Translations under genes and position numbers: made by a program
Shown here: one piece after another, positions 10,918 through 20,449 of the stretch
Position numbering within the stretch: position 1 is the stretch's first letter
Layout of the letters: every line of letters starts with the position of its first letter
Assembly: GCA_965224065.1 (NCBI GenBank)
Contig: CBDCYF010000005.1
Span: forward strand, 3,100,001-3,164,000
DNA length: 64,000 bases
Origin: JAOTZA01 sp965224065
GTDB taxonomy: Bacteria > Acidobacteriota > Thermoanaerobaculia > Multivoradales > JAHEKO01
Reading direction: 5' to 3'
The notes under the pieces: generated by a model
What the model saw: the letters and a program-made list of their open reading frames with translations, nothing else
Told to the model about the DNA's origin: nothing
The model's database searches: none

Positions 10918-12627
10918 ATGCCTGAGGAATCGCGACAAGTCCAAGAAAACCAATCAGTTCCGGCGGCCGACCCGGCCAAGCCGGGGACCGACCGTGAGTT
11001 CGGAGAACACGTCGATACGGGGCGTCAAGGACTCCTGCGTCGGTTCCTCGCCACCGGTCGTCACTTCAGCGCCTTGCTCCTCGGGGGGGCCGCGAAGGGG
11101 CTCTCGTCGTTGCCCGCGTCCGAGCGCCGGCGGCCGCGCAATCTACTGCTGCGAACGGTCGTCGCGCTGCTGGCCCTGCCGGTCAATCGCGGGCTCAAAC
11201 GAAGCCCCTTCCCGGTCCAGCTTCGCCGCCGGCTGGAGATGTTGGGTCCGACCTATATCAAGCTGGGCCAGATTCTCTCGATGCGCGAGGACTTGCTGCC
11301 CAGGCCGGTCACCGACGAGCTCAAGAATCTGCTCGACCGGTTGCCGGCGGTTCCGTACCCGCGTTTCTACGAACTGGTGGCGCGCTACCTGGACCGGCCG
11401 GTCGACGATGTGTTTGCCCACATCTCGACGCGGCCGCTGGGGTCGGCGTCGATCGGTCAAACACACCTGGCGAGCCTTCACTCGGGCGAGCGAGTCATCC
11501 TCAAGGTGGTCAAGCCGGGGATCCGGGAGACCCTGCGCCGCGACACCATCTTGCTCAAGCTGCTCGGCGGCGTGGCTCAGCTCCTGGCGCCGCAGTATCA
11601 GCCCCGGCGAGTGATTCGGGAGTTCTGCGACTACACGCGGCGCGAGGCGGATCTGGCCCGCGAAGCCGACAATGCGGAAGCGTTTGCGTCGAGCTTCGCC
11701 GAACAACCGGACATCGTCTTCCCACGCATCTACCGCGAGTATTCCAACCGCGATCTGTTGTGTATGGAGTATCTTGAGGGAATCCAGCCGTCGGACGCGC
11801 GGGCGCGCGATCTCGAGCCCGAAGACCGGCGGCGGCTGGTGGACCTGGGCGCCGAGGCGATCATCTCGATGCTCTACCGGGACGGGTTCTTCCACGCCGA
11901 CCTCCATCCGGCGAACCTGGTCATCCTGCCGGGCCCCAAGTGCGGTTTTATCGATCTGGGGATGGTGGGCCGCTTCGACACAGATCTCAAGCACACGCTG
12001 CTCTACTACTTCTTCAGCCTGGTGGCGGGCGAGCCCGAAAACGCCGCCAACTATCTTGCGCTGACCGCCGAGACCGGACCGGAATCCGACCCGGCGGCCT
12101 TCCGGCGGGATGTCGAGGAGGTTTGCCGGCACTGGGAGCACCGCGCCCGGTTCCATCAGTTCTCACTCGCACAGTTGATCCTGCAGTCGATCGCCAGGGG
12201 CGCCGAGCACCGTATGTACTTCCCCATGGAAATGGTGCTGATGGTCAAGGCCATCGTCACCTTCGAGGCGGTGGGGCGGTTGCTGCTGCCCGATTTCGAC
12301 GTTGCCCAAGTCTCGAAAAAGCACGTCCACCGGCTGATCTTGGAACGGTTCGGGCCGCTCAAGCTGGCACAGGACAGCCTGACCGCTCTGCCCGAGTTGA
12401 TGGACACGCTGGCCAAGACGCCGCGTCTCGTGTCGGAAGGGCTCCGGCTGGTAGAGCGGGCGGCCAGGCGACCACCGGAGAACCCCTTTGCCGGCATGAG
12501 GGCCACGCTACTCGGGGGCTTTTGCTTGGTGGCCGGCGCGATCCTGGCCGGCGCCGGCGGGCCGTGGCCGATCTGGGCGGCGCTTCTGGGGTTGGGGATC
12601 TTGCTGCCGCTCAGGCGGGGTAGGTAA
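10918..12627 (+). CDS. ABC1/UbiB-family atypical kinase-like protein
   Basis: A 569-residue member of the UbiB/AarF/ADCK family. The N-terminal extension carries the KxGQ signature (YIKLGQILSMREDLLP, residues ~113-128). The kinase-like core has a Ser/Ala-rich nucleotide loop (PLGSASIGQTH), the VILKVVKPG lysine strand, the catalytic-loop equivalent HADLHPAN (residues ~326-333) and the FIDLGM metal motif. Two hydrophobic segments at the C-terminus anchor it in the membrane, as in other UbiB proteins. Family members support ubiquinone or menaquinone biosynthesis or lipid handling by ATPase activity. The ATG at 10918 is preferred over longer starts that would overlap the divergent lipoprotein. 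The following DUF445 gene is on the same strand after 79 bases. Confidence 0.9.
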   Translation: MPEESRQVQENQSVPAADPAKPGTDREFGEHVDTGRQGLLRRFLATGRHFSALLLGGAAKGLSSLPASERRRPRNLLLRTVVALLALPVNRGLKRSPFPVQLRRRLEMLGPTYIKLGQILSMREDLLPRPVTDELKNLLDRLPAVPYPRFYELVARYLDRPVDDVFAHISTRPLGSASIGQTHLASLHSGERVILKVVKPGIRETLRRDTILLKLLGGVAQLLAPQYQPRRVIREFCDYTRREADLAREADNAEAFASSFAEQPDIVFPRIYREYSNRDLLCMEYLEGIQPSDARARDLEPEDRRRLVDLGAEAIISMLYRDGFFHADLHPANLVILPGPKCGFIDLGMVGRFDTDLKHTLLYYFFSLVAGEPENAANYLALTAETGPESDPAAFRRDVEEVCRHWEHRARFHQFSLAQLILQSIARGAEHRMYFPMEMVLMVKAIVTFEAVGRLLLPDFDVAQVSKKHVHRLILERFGPLKLAQDSLTALPELMDTLAKTPRLVSEGLRLVERAARRPPENPFAGMRATLLGGFCLVAGAILAGAGGPWPIWAALLGLGILLPLRRGR

Positions 12628-12706
12628 GACATCGCGCCGGCCGCTTCGAAAGCAGGAGCGGAGGGCGACCCCGCGGCGCTGGACTGCTGACGACATAGGC
12701 TAGGGC

Positions 12707-13939
12707 GTGCTCGAATCGACCCTCTACAACCCCGAGTTCTGGAAGCACCTTTCGATCCCGTTTGTCGCGGGACTGATCGGTTGGGTCACCAACTGGGTGG
12801 CGATCAAGCTGACCTTCCGGCCGCACGAGTTTGTCGGCATCCGACCGTTTCTGGGCTGGCAGGGGATCATCCCGTCCAAGGCGACCAAGATGGCGGAGAT
12901 CTTTGTCGACAAGACCATGCACCGGCTGGGGACGTTGGATGAGCTCTTTCGTTCGATGGAGCCGGGCAAGATCGCCGAGCACATCAGCCACGTGATGGAC
13001 CGCCGTCTGGACGCCTACACTGACGAGATTCTCTTCTACAGACACCCGAGGGTCTGGGGCCTGCTGCCGCAGGCGGTCAAACAGGGTGTCTTCCAGCGAG
13101 TCCGCGAGGAGATGCCACGTTTGGTCGAAGGGCTCGTGGTGGACGTCACCGAGTCGATCGAGGAGTTGATCGACTTCAAGCACATGCTGGTGACACGGCT
13201 CGAGAGCGACAAAAACCTCCTCAACCGCTTGTTTCTCGAAGCCGGCTCAAAGGAGTTCCGGTTTATCGTGCGGTCGGGCCTGTACTTTGGTTTTCTGTTC
13301 GGTCTCGGCCAGCTCGCGGTCTGGGTGTTTTACAAGGCCTGGTGGGTGTTGCCTTTCTTTGGCGTTCTGGTCGGCTATGCCACCAACTGGCTGGCGATCA
13401 ACATGATCTTCCGTCCTCTGCGTCCGAGGCGGATCGGCCGATGGACGCTCCAGGGTCTTTTTCTGCGCCGTCAGCCGGAGGTCGCCGCGGTGTGGTGCCG
13501 GCTGGTCACCACCGAGATCGTCACCCTTCAGCACATCACCTACGAGATGCTCTATGGCGCCCGCGCCGAGCGCGCCCGCGAGATGATCAAGGGTCACATC
13601 CGTCCGGTCGCCGACCTGGTGATGGAGAGTTTTGCTCCGGCGTCGCAAGCGGTCGTGGGGGAGGAAACGCTCGGCGAGCTGCGAGAGTCGGTGGGCGACA
13701 AGGCCGTGGCGGTGTCGACCGACCCGTTCGACCACTGGCCGTTCAATCGGGAGCGCGCCGAGCGTGCCGAGGAGCTGCTGCGGGAGCGCATGGAGAGCTT
13801 GCCGCCGGCCGAGTTTCAGGATCTCCTGCGGCCCTGTTTTCAAGAGGACGAGATGAAGCTCATCCTGACCGGGGCGGTGCTCGGGTTTCTCGCCGGCCTG
13901 GGTCAGCTCGTCTTTGTGTTTGGTGGACTGGGCGGTTGA
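12707..13939 (+). CDS. DUF445-family membrane protein
   Basis: A 410-residue protein with a GTG start. It has transmembrane segments near residues 15-37, 185-230 and at the C-terminus (LILTGAVLGFLAGLGQLVFVF). An internal repeat is visible: GWVTNWVAIKLTFRP near the N-terminus recurs as GYATNWLAINMIFRP in the middle, each followed by a basic stretch. This is typical of the DUF445 (YheB/YjiN) family. The region between is helical and polar. The molecular function of the family is unknown; some members are linked to envelope integrity. It lies downstream of the UbiB-like gene, and its end is 28 bases from the glycosyltransferase start. Confidence 0.88.
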   Translation: MLESTLYNPEFWKHLSIPFVAGLIGWVTNWVAIKLTFRPHEFVGIRPFLGWQGIIPSKATKMAEIFVDKTMHRLGTLDELFRSMEPGKIAEHISHVMDRRLDAYTDEILFYRHPRVWGLLPQAVKQGVFQRVREEMPRLVEGLVVDVTESIEELIDFKHMLVTRLESDKNLLNRLFLEAGSKEFRFIVRSGLYFGFLFGLGQLAVWVFYKAWWVLPFFGVLVGYATNWLAINMIFRPLRPRRIGRWTLQGLFLRRQPEVAAVWCRLVTTEIVTLQHITYEMLYGARAERAREMIKGHIRPVADLVMESFAPASQAVVGEETLGELRESVGDKAVAVSTDPFDHWPFNRERAERAEELLRERMESLPPAEFQDLLRPCFQEDEMKLILTGAVLGFLAGLGQLVFVFGGLGG

Positions 13940-13967
13940 TTTCGCAGTAGCCTTGCCGCTTCCCACC

Positions 13968-14897
13968 ATGCCGCCCAAAGTCGCCGCCATCGTTCTCAAC
14001 TACAACGGCAAGGACATCACGCTTCAGGCGATCCGCAGCCTGAGCGAGATGACTTACGAGAGCTTCGACATCGTGCACGTCGATAATGGCTCGACCGACG
14101 GCTCGACCGAGGCGATAGCCGAGGCCTTTCCGGATGTCGTCAACGTGCGGCTGGAGGAGAACGGCGGGCCGGTCGGTGGTCTCAACGCGGGGCTCGAGCG
14201 GGGCCTGGCGGGCGACTACGACTATCTGCTCTCGCTCAACAACGACATCGAGGTGGCGCCCGACATGCTCACCGAGATGGTCAAGGTGGCGGAGACGTCC
14301 TCCAGCATCGGTTGTGTCGGGCCCAAGAGCTACTACTACGAGGATCGCGACCGCCTGTGGTCGGCTGGAGGGATCCTGCAATTCAAGGAGTCGGCGACGC
14401 GTGAGCGGGGGATGGGAGAGATCGACCGTGGCCAGTACGACCGCGACGAGGAGGTGGGCTACATCAACGGCTGCGCGATTCTGCTGCGCCGCAGCGTGGT
14501 CGAGAAGGTGGGCTTCTGGGACCCGCTGCTCCAGTTCGCGGGTGAGGATGCGGACTTGTGTATGCGCCTCAAGCGGCTGGGCTACCGTTGTTTTTACGCC
14601 CACAAGGCGTTGTTGTGGCACATGGTCTCAGTGACAGCCGGTGCCTACGAGCCGCGGCGCACCTTTTTCACCGGCAGGAGCGCCGCCGTTTTTCTGCGCC
14701 GCTACGGAAAACTGCGCGACTGGCTGACGTTCTTCGTCTATATGACGGGTGGGTTGACGTTGGCCTTTTTCCGCGAGCTTCCCAAGGGCAACCACGGGGC
14801 TGTCTTTGCTAAGGTGCGGGGCGTCATCGACGGGCTGCGGACGCAGATGACGCCGCCGCCGACGATCGAGAGACCGGCGACCCGGGGCGCCGCCTGA
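13968..14897 (+). CDS. Glycosyltransferase family 2 protein
   Basis: A 309-residue GT-A fold enzyme. It opens with the typical VAAIVLNYNGKDITLQAIRS, followed by VDNGSTDGS and the LNNDIEVAP segment, which stands in for the DxD metal/nucleotide-sugar motif. GEDADLCMRLKRLGY is the ED motif containing the likely catalytic base. This is the rhamnosyltransferase-like subgroup that often builds O-antigen or exopolysaccharide. A hydrophobic stretch near residues 250-265 may associate with the membrane. The ATG at 13968 is chosen because the domain begins immediately after it; upstream codons overlap the DUF445 gene. The acceptor is unknown. Confidence 0.9.
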   Translation: MPPKVAAIVLNYNGKDITLQAIRSLSEMTYESFDIVHVDNGSTDGSTEAIAEAFPDVVNVRLEENGGPVGGLNAGLERGLAGDYDYLLSLNNDIEVAPDMLTEMVKVAETSSSIGCVGPKSYYYEDRDRLWSAGGILQFKESATRERGMGEIDRGQYDRDEEVGYINGCAILLRRSVVEKVGFWDPLLQFAGEDADLCMRLKRLGYRCFYAHKALLWHMVSVTAGAYEPRRTFFTGRSAAVFLRRYGKLRDWLTFFVYMTGGLTLAFFRELPKGNHGAVFAKVRGVIDGLRTQMTPPPTIERPATRGAA

Positions 14898-14944
14898 CGT
14901 CGTTCGCCAGCCCGTTTCGCCAAGTATTGCGAGGCGGAGGAGTC

Positions 14945-16918
14945 ATGAAACGAGCGCTGACGTCTTTTGCGATCACCATCGTGCTGACGGCCGGTTTGGC
15001 GGCCGAGGTTCCGCCGACACCCGGTCCGCAAGACATCCCTCAGCCGGTGCCCGGGGACATGGGCCTCGCCGGCGAAGGACGGCCCGACATTACCCGCTTT
15101 CTGAACGTCCGCACGGCCTCGTCGCCGTCGCTATCGCCCGGTGGCGAAAGTGTCGCTTTTGCCACCGACATCACCGGCCGCAGGCAGCTCTGGGTCGTCG
15201 ATTCAGTGGGCGGCTGGCCGCGTCAGCTCACCTTTGGCGACGACGGTATCCGGTTTCACCAGTGGTCGCCGCGCGGCGACTGGATTGTCTACGGCGCCGA
15301 CCGCGGCGGTGACGAGCGGGAGGCGTTCTACTTGATCTCGCCGGACGGCTCGCGTGAGCGCGAGCTGTTGTCCCCGTCGCGGAAGTTCCGGGTGTTTGGC
15401 GGTTTTTCACCGGATGGCTCGCGAATAGCCTACGCCACCACCTCTGAGGGCGGCGCCTCGTTCGACATCCACATCGTCGAGGTCGATTCGGGGACGGATC
15501 GTCGCGCACTGGCCGGCCGGTTGGGCCTTTATGTCAGCTCCTGGAGCCCGGACGGCAAACGGCTGTTGCTGAGCGAGACACGGGGCGAAGACGCAAACGA
15601 CCTCCACCTGCTCGATCTCGAGAGCGGGAAGCTCGAGACCCTCTTTCGTCCGCAGGAGGCGGCCGCCTACCAGAGCTTCGCGTGGATCCCGGACGGGAGC
15701 GGGTTTTATCTCGTCACCGACCAGGGGCGTGAGTTCGCGGCGCTTGCTCGCTACGATCTCGGGGCGCGCAAACTGTCCTTTGTGGAGACCCCGGAAAACG
15801 ACGTCGAGTCGGTCTCACTCGACCGCGACGGGCGTCTGATGGTGTGGACCACCAATGAAGGCGGGTATTCCGCGCTGCGCGCCCGCGATCTGGTGACCGG
15901 CGATGTAGTGCCGGCGCCTCGGCTTCCGCTCGGGATCTATACCGTGGCGCGTGCGAAGCGCTCGGCCGAGGTGGCGGTGGCGGTCCGGGGTCCGCAGGTG
16001 CCGGGCGACGTCTGGCTGTGGGATCCCGCGGCGGCGGCAGGCCGGCGGCTCACCGCTTCGGCGCTTGCCGGGTTGACCGCTGAGAGCTTTGCGGTCCCGG
16101 TGCACCTGAGCTTTGCGGCTCGCGATGGAGTCGCGCTCCACGGTCTTCTCTATCTGCCGGCAGCGCGTCCCGGAACCACGGGCGACGAGCTGCCGCCGGT
16201 CTTGCTGGCCGTCCACGGCGGCCCGACCGGACAGGCGCGCCCGCGATTCAATGCCGCGCACCAGTATCTGCTGGCGCGTGGGATCGCGGTCTTCGATCTC
16301 AACTTCCGCGGCTCGACCGGATACGGCAAGACTTTCTCCCGACTCGACAACGGCCGGCTGCGCCCCAACGCGGTCCGCGACATGGCCGATGCCCTCGACT
16401 TTCTCGCCGCCGATGGCCGCGTCGATGCCCAACGCGCCGCGGTGATGGGGGGTTCCTACGGCGGGTACATGACCTTTGCCGCGGTCACCGAGCTGCCCGA
16501 CCGGTTTGCGGCGGCGGTGTCGTTTGTCGGGGTCTCCAACTGGGTCACCGCGCTCGAGGGCGCGTCTCCCCAGCTCAAGGCGAGCGACCGCATCGAGTAC
16601 GGCAACATCGACGACCCCGAGGACCGGGAGTTTTTTCGCCAGATCAGCCCCATCACCCATGTCGACCGCGTGGTGACACCGCTTATGGTGGTTCACGGGG
16701 CCAACGATCCGCGCGACCCGGTGACGGAGTCGGATCAGTTTGTGCGCGCCGTCCGCGAGCGCGGCGGGCGGGTCGAATACCTGCGATTCCCGGACGAGGG
16801 CCACAGCATCCGCAAGCTGTCCAACCGGATCATCACCTACCGTCGGGTGGCGGCGTTTCTGGAGCGCGAGCTGGGGGTGGCCGCTCCCGAGGTGACCCGG
16901 ACGCTGCCCGGGCGCTGA
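14945..16918 (+). CDS. S9-family serine peptidase (prolyl oligopeptidase/acylaminoacyl-peptidase type)
   Basis: A 657-residue exported peptidase. Residues 1-20 form a signal peptide. Residues ~60-380 contain WD40/TolB-like beta-propeller blades (SPSLSPGGESVAFATD, HQWSPRGDWIVYGAD, SSWSPDGKRLLLS). The C-terminal alpha/beta-hydrolase domain has the nucleophile elbow GGSYGG with Ser504, Asp588 in GANDPRD and His620 in DEGHSI. The order and spacing fit a complete catalytic triad. GGAGGAG lies just upstream of the ATG at 14945. The family cleaves oligopeptides in the periplasm or extracellular space, fitting a proteolytic lifestyle along with the M14 enzyme downstream. Confidence 0.94.
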   Translation: MKRALTSFAITIVLTAGLAAEVPPTPGPQDIPQPVPGDMGLAGEGRPDITRFLNVRTASSPSLSPGGESVAFATDITGRRQLWVVDSVGGWPRQLTFGDDGIRFHQWSPRGDWIVYGADRGGDEREAFYLISPDGSRERELLSPSRKFRVFGGFSPDGSRIAYATTSEGGASFDIHIVEVDSGTDRRALAGRLGLYVSSWSPDGKRLLLSETRGEDANDLHLLDLESGKLETLFRPQEAAAYQSFAWIPDGSGFYLVTDQGREFAALARYDLGARKLSFVETPENDVESVSLDRDGRLMVWTTNEGGYSALRARDLVTGDVVPAPRLPLGIYTVARAKRSAEVAVAVRGPQVPGDVWLWDPAAAAGRRLTASALAGLTAESFAVPVHLSFAARDGVALHGLLYLPAARPGTTGDELPPVLLAVHGGPTGQARPRFNAAHQYLLARGIAVFDLNFRGSTGYGKTFSRLDNGRLRPNAVRDMADALDFLAADGRVDAQRAAVMGGSYGGYMTFAAVTELPDRFAAAVSFVGVSNWVTALEGASPQLKASDRIEYGNIDDPEDREFFRQISPITHVDRVVTPLMVVHGANDPRDPVTESDQFVRAVRERGGRVEYLRFPDEGHSIRKLSNRIITYRRVAAFLERELGVAAPEVTRTLPGR

Positions 16919-17709
16919 GGCGAGGGTTCATCGGCCACCCCGCCGAACCCTGGCGGGGGCCCGCCGGGCCACAAGCCCGGGCTCGGCCCCGCAAGTCTCC
17001 CTTCGGCGCCGAATCCGTCTTTGTACATCTTGTGGACCCAGTCCACCCACGGCCGGGTCCACTCGCTGTTGTAATGGGAGGTCAAGCCCCGGGGCTGTCT
17101 GACGGCGCCGAAACGCTCGTCGGCCTGATGCAAGAGAGCGAGGCCACCCATGACCATGGACCAGTCGTTCTCGACGCGGCCCTTTTGGATCAGATCGGTT
17201 GCGGCATGAACCATCACCACAGGGCTCTTGGGATCGAGGGCGTAGGCTTTTTGTAGCTCGGCCTTCTCCAGGTCCTCGATCCGCTTCCGTTCCGCGTTGT
17301 CTCCGGCAAGCGTCGATGCGAGGCGATGGATGAGACTTTGCAGAGCGTGCAGGTCGGAGATTGGAGCGGCCAGGTCCTCGACGGCTCTTTCCCGTGCTCT
17401 GTCCAAGTGATTCTGCGCCCGCTCCAGTCTCCGCCGTCTGTCCTCTGGATGGCTCGTGGTGATCTGTGTGAGGAGGTAGGCCGCCCAGAAGTCCGGTAGC
17501 CATTCGATGGCGCTGCGCTCTCCCAGTTGACCCAATTCGTCGACGAGCCGGAGCTCGCCTCCGGCGTCCGGCGCTCCATTCTGATGACTCTCGACGGCGG
17601 CCACGAGCTCGCGGGACACGTCTTGGATCGACAGTCCGGCGCGTGGCACGGTGAGGGCGTTGACCACAAGGGCAAACGCGGTCAAGACCGATGGCGCACC
17701 TGGGTTCAT
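16837..17709 (-). CDS. Hypothetical exported helical protein
   Basis: A 290-residue protein. The start at 17709 gives a plausible signal sequence (MNPGAPSVLTAFALVVNALT...) preceded by AGGAG. Residues ~100-200 are charged and helical (HPEDRRRRLERAQNHLDRAR; KRIEDLEKAELQKAYALDP), TPR-like in texture, and the LDPKSPVVMVHAATDLI segment looks like a repeat end. I do not recognise a family. The last ~45 residues overlap the 3' end of the convergent S9 peptidase by 82 bases and are Pro/Ser/Arg-rich, so the natural C-terminus may lie earlier or have been altered by a frameshift. Confidence 0.55.
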   Translation of the reverse strand: MNPGAPSVLTAFALVVNALTVPRAGLSIQDVSRELVAAVESHQNGAPDAGGELRLVDELGQLGERSAIEWLPDFWAAYLLTQITTSHPEDRRRRLERAQNHLDRARERAVEDLAAPISDLHALQSLIHRLASTLAGDNAERKRIEDLEKAELQKAYALDPKSPVVMVHAATDLIQKGRVENDWSMVMGGLALLHQADERFGAVRQPRGLTSHYNSEWTRPWVDWVHKMYKDGFGAEGRLAGPSPGLWPGGPPPGFGGVADEPSPQRPGSVRVTSGAATPSSRSRNAATRR

Positions 17710-17842
17710 CTCGGCTCCTGGACTCGGGATCGTATGGGTAGACCAACGCTGTCCCCTCACAGAGGAACAACGAGAGACCGGTGCCGGTAGTTTCGCGAGC
17801 GGGGATGAACCGTAGCTGAACGCTTCGGGTTCAGGTCCTGGG

Positions 17843-20275
17843 CTAACCGCCGGCAGTCTGGGCCGCCGCCAATCGTCGGCCCTTGGCGGCCTCGCGCGCC
17901 GCGTCGTCGCCCCGCCCTTGACGGCTATAGACATCGGCGAGCACAAAGTGGCCGAGCGGGGCGATGTCCGGCGCCGGCTGCTTCTCGAGCCCGGTGCGCG
18001 CCGCTTCGGCGGCCTCGTCGAGCTCGCCCAGGTCGAGAAGGGCCTTGGCCAGGTAAAGGTGGCCGGTCCCGAAATCGGGCTGTAGCTCGACGGCGCGGCG
18101 AAAAGACTCGACCGAGGCCGCCAGGTCGCCCCCGGCCAGGAGGAGCTTGGCCAGGTTGAACGAGGCGCGAAAGGCCTCCGGGTGTGTCGCGAGCTCGGCG
18201 CGATAGGCGTCGATTGCCGCGGCGGTCCGGCCCTGCTCCTCGAGCGCGAGCGCCAATGTGTACTGGCCGCGCTGAAGCGTGGGATTGGTCGCCAGCGCCT
18301 CCCGAAGACGCCGCTCCGCGTCAGCCGGCCGCTTCATCTCCAGATAGCACTCGCCCAGCTTGAGCAGAAACCGGGGCCGGTCCAGATCGGCCTCGAGAGC
18401 CGCCAGCAGCTCTTTCTCCGCCTCCGGCAGCCGCTTCTGACGCATCAGAACGTCGGCTTTCTGCCACATGACCTTGCCGTTCTTTGAGTCCAGAGCAGCG
18501 GCCCGTTCGAGCCCGGTGAGCGCTTCGTCGAGCCGGTCCATCTCCTTGTAGGCGAGCGCCAGGGCGTAGATTGCCTCCCGGTGCTCGGGGTCCAGCTCCA
18601 GGGCCTTGCGATAGGCGGTGACGGCGGTCTCGAACCGTTCCGCCTTGCGATGAAAGTTGCCCAGCAAGAAGTGGGCTTCCACGATCTCGGGATCCTCGGC
18701 CAGGGCCTGCTCGACGTGCTGGACTGCCTCGTCGAGCCGGCCGGCGGCCGAGGCGGCGGTGGCTTGCTTGAGCCGGTTGTAGAGGACGATCTTGTCCTTG
18801 GGGTCGCCTCGCGCGGGTCGTTCGAGGTTGCGCTCCGCGGCTCCGCCGAGATAGCCCAGAGCCTGGAGGCGGCGGGTGGTTTCTTCGTCCACCGGTTGCG
18901 GACCGGCGACGGCGTCCGGATTCGAGACCTCGGTCAGCAGCCGGTCGAGGGCGCGATCCATGGTCTCGACGCGCTCCGGGTTCCTCTCGGCCAGGTTGTC
19001 GAGCTCTCGCGGGTCGGTCGAAAGATCGAAGAGCTCGGGCCGGGGTGCGCGGATGAGCTTGAACCGGCCGTCCTGGATCGACAGCAGCTCGCTCCATCCG
19101 TAGTGGAAGCGCGGAAACCAGCTCTCCGAGTGCGCCAGGAGGCGTAGACGCTCACCCCGCATCAGCGGCGAAAGGTCCACTCCCTGGACGGCGGTTGGGG
19201 GCTCGATGCCGAGACGAGCCAGGACCGTCGGCATGACGTCGAGAATCCGGACCTGGTCCGGGACCACGCCGGCCGGGACTCCGGGCCCGGCGAGGATCAG
19301 GGGAATGCGCACCGCGGCGTCGTAGATAAAGAACCCGTGGGTCAGCTCGTCGTGCTCGCGCAGCATCTCGCCATGGTCGGCGAGGACGACCACCAGGGTC
19401 TCCTGCAGCCGGTGATCGGCCTCCAAGGCGGCGATCAAGCGGCCGAACAGGGCGTCGGTCCAGGCGATCTCCGCGTCGTAGGCGCCGGAAAGCGTGTCCG
19501 GAAAGCGCGACCGGTAGGGCTCCGGCGCGTCGTACGGCGTGTGTGGGTCATAGAGATGGACCCAGGCGAAAAACGGTCGCTCATCTTGGGCCTGGAGCCA
19601 CTCGATGGCGTGGTCGACCACCACGGCGCCCGAGCGTTGGACCGCGTCCATCCCCGCCGCGTCGTCGAACTCGGTGAGGTCGAATTCATCGTAGAAGTGC
19701 TCGAATCCCTGGGCGATACCCCAGCGCGAGTCGAGCACAAAGGCGCCCACAAAGCCCCCGGTCCGATAGCCGGAGGCGGCCAGCACCTCGGCCAGCAGCG
19801 AGTGCTCGTCGCCGAGGTAGAAACCCCCGTTGTCGCGAACGCCGTGAAAGGCTGGGTAGGTGCCGGTGAAAAGGGAGGAGTGGGCGGGGAGGGTCAGTGG
19901 AGTCACCGTGGTGGCCTGCTCGAACCGCGTGCCGCGGCGAGCGAGAGCGTCGAGATGCGGTGTCCGGGCTTCGGAGCGGCCATAGCTTCCGAGATAGTCG
20001 GCGCGCAAAGTGTCGAGAGTGACCAGCAGGAGATGCCGCGCGGGTCGGCCTGCGCGCTCGCGAGCCACCTCACGACCACCACAGCCAGCGGTGATGGCGA
20101 TGACGATGACGATGGCGATGGCGATGGCGATGGAAGCCAACCGCGACACGGCCACGAGACCCGGAACCGGAGGTCGGCCTCGCGCGCCGATCCAGGTCGG
20201 ACGTCCCGAGGGATGAGCTCGCTCTAGGGTAGAGAGGGCGCGACGGTGGGCGGTTCGCTCGGGCATCGACTTCAA
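17843..20275 (-). CDS. Sulfatase-fold lipoprotein with C-terminal TPR repeats
   Basis: An 810-residue protein. A long basic N-terminus leads to an Ile/Ala-repeat hydrophobic segment and lipobox Cys65 (ITAGC). Residues ~80-470 form an alkaline-phosphatase-superfamily/sulfatase domain: metal-binding LVTLDTLRADYLG, DPHTPYD and LADHGEML. At the sulfatase nucleophile position (C/S-x-P-x-R) it has T128-L-P-A-H132, so formylglycine maturation is not expected. After the motif LQALGYLGG (~residue 495), residues ~520-805 carry about eight TPRs (AYRKALELDPEHREAIYALA and similar). The true substrate is uncertain: sulfate ester, phosphoester or other. Two relatives lie at 26489-30522. It is divergent from the TonB-dependent receptor gene. 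Confidence 0.85.
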   Translation of the reverse strand: MKSMPERTAHRRALSTLERAHPSGRPTWIGARGRPPVPGLVAVSRLASIAIAIAIVIVIAITAGCGGREVARERAGRPARHLLLVTLDTLRADYLGSYGRSEARTPHLDALARRGTRFEQATTVTPLTLPAHSSLFTGTYPAFHGVRDNGGFYLGDEHSLLAEVLAASGYRTGGFVGAFVLDSRWGIAQGFEHFYDEFDLTEFDDAAGMDAVQRSGAVVVDHAIEWLQAQDERPFFAWVHLYDPHTPYDAPEPYRSRFPDTLSGAYDAEIAWTDALFGRLIAALEADHRLQETLVVVLADHGEMLREHDELTHGFFIYDAAVRIPLILAGPGVPAGVVPDQVRILDVMPTVLARLGIEPPTAVQGVDLSPLMRGERLRLLAHSESWFPRFHYGWSELLSIQDGRFKLIRAPRPELFDLSTDPRELDNLAERNPERVETMDRALDRLLTEVSNPDAVAGPQPVDEETTRRLQALGYLGGAAERNLERPARGDPKDKIVLYNRLKQATAASAAGRLDEAVQHVEQALAEDPEIVEAHFLLGNFHRKAERFETAVTAYRKALELDPEHREAIYALALAYKEMDRLDEALTGLERAAALDSKNGKVMWQKADVLMRQKRLPEAEKELLAALEADLDRPRFLLKLGECYLEMKRPADAERRLREALATNPTLQRGQYTLALALEEQGRTAAAIDAYRAELATHPEAFRASFNLAKLLLAGGDLAASVESFRRAVELQPDFGTGHLYLAKALLDLGELDEAAEAARTGLEKQPAPDIAPLGHFVLADVYSRQGRGDDAAREAAKGRRLAAAQTAGG
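20091..20132 (-). repeat. Hexanucleotide microsatellite in the lipoprotein signal segment
   Basis: Seven consecutive 6-base units (plus strand GTGATG, GCGATG, ACGATG, ACGATG, then three GCGATG) encode alternating Ile-Ala and Ile-Val in the hydrophobic signal region of the sulfatase-TPR lipoprotein. Copy-number change by slippage would stay in frame and only alter the hydrophobic length. Confidence 0.8.
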
Positions 20276-20449
20276 TAATATGGGCTGGGAAGTTCAATGC
20301 GTTGGTTCAAGTCGTATACTGAGGCCACAGGAGGGAGTGGGTAATACCTTTTTTGAGGCGAGAGCGAGGACGCCTGCAAGTCTGGCACTGAACTTGCGCT
20401 GCGCCCTCGCGTGGGTTCCCACGACTCGTAGCAAACCACGAGGAGGCCA

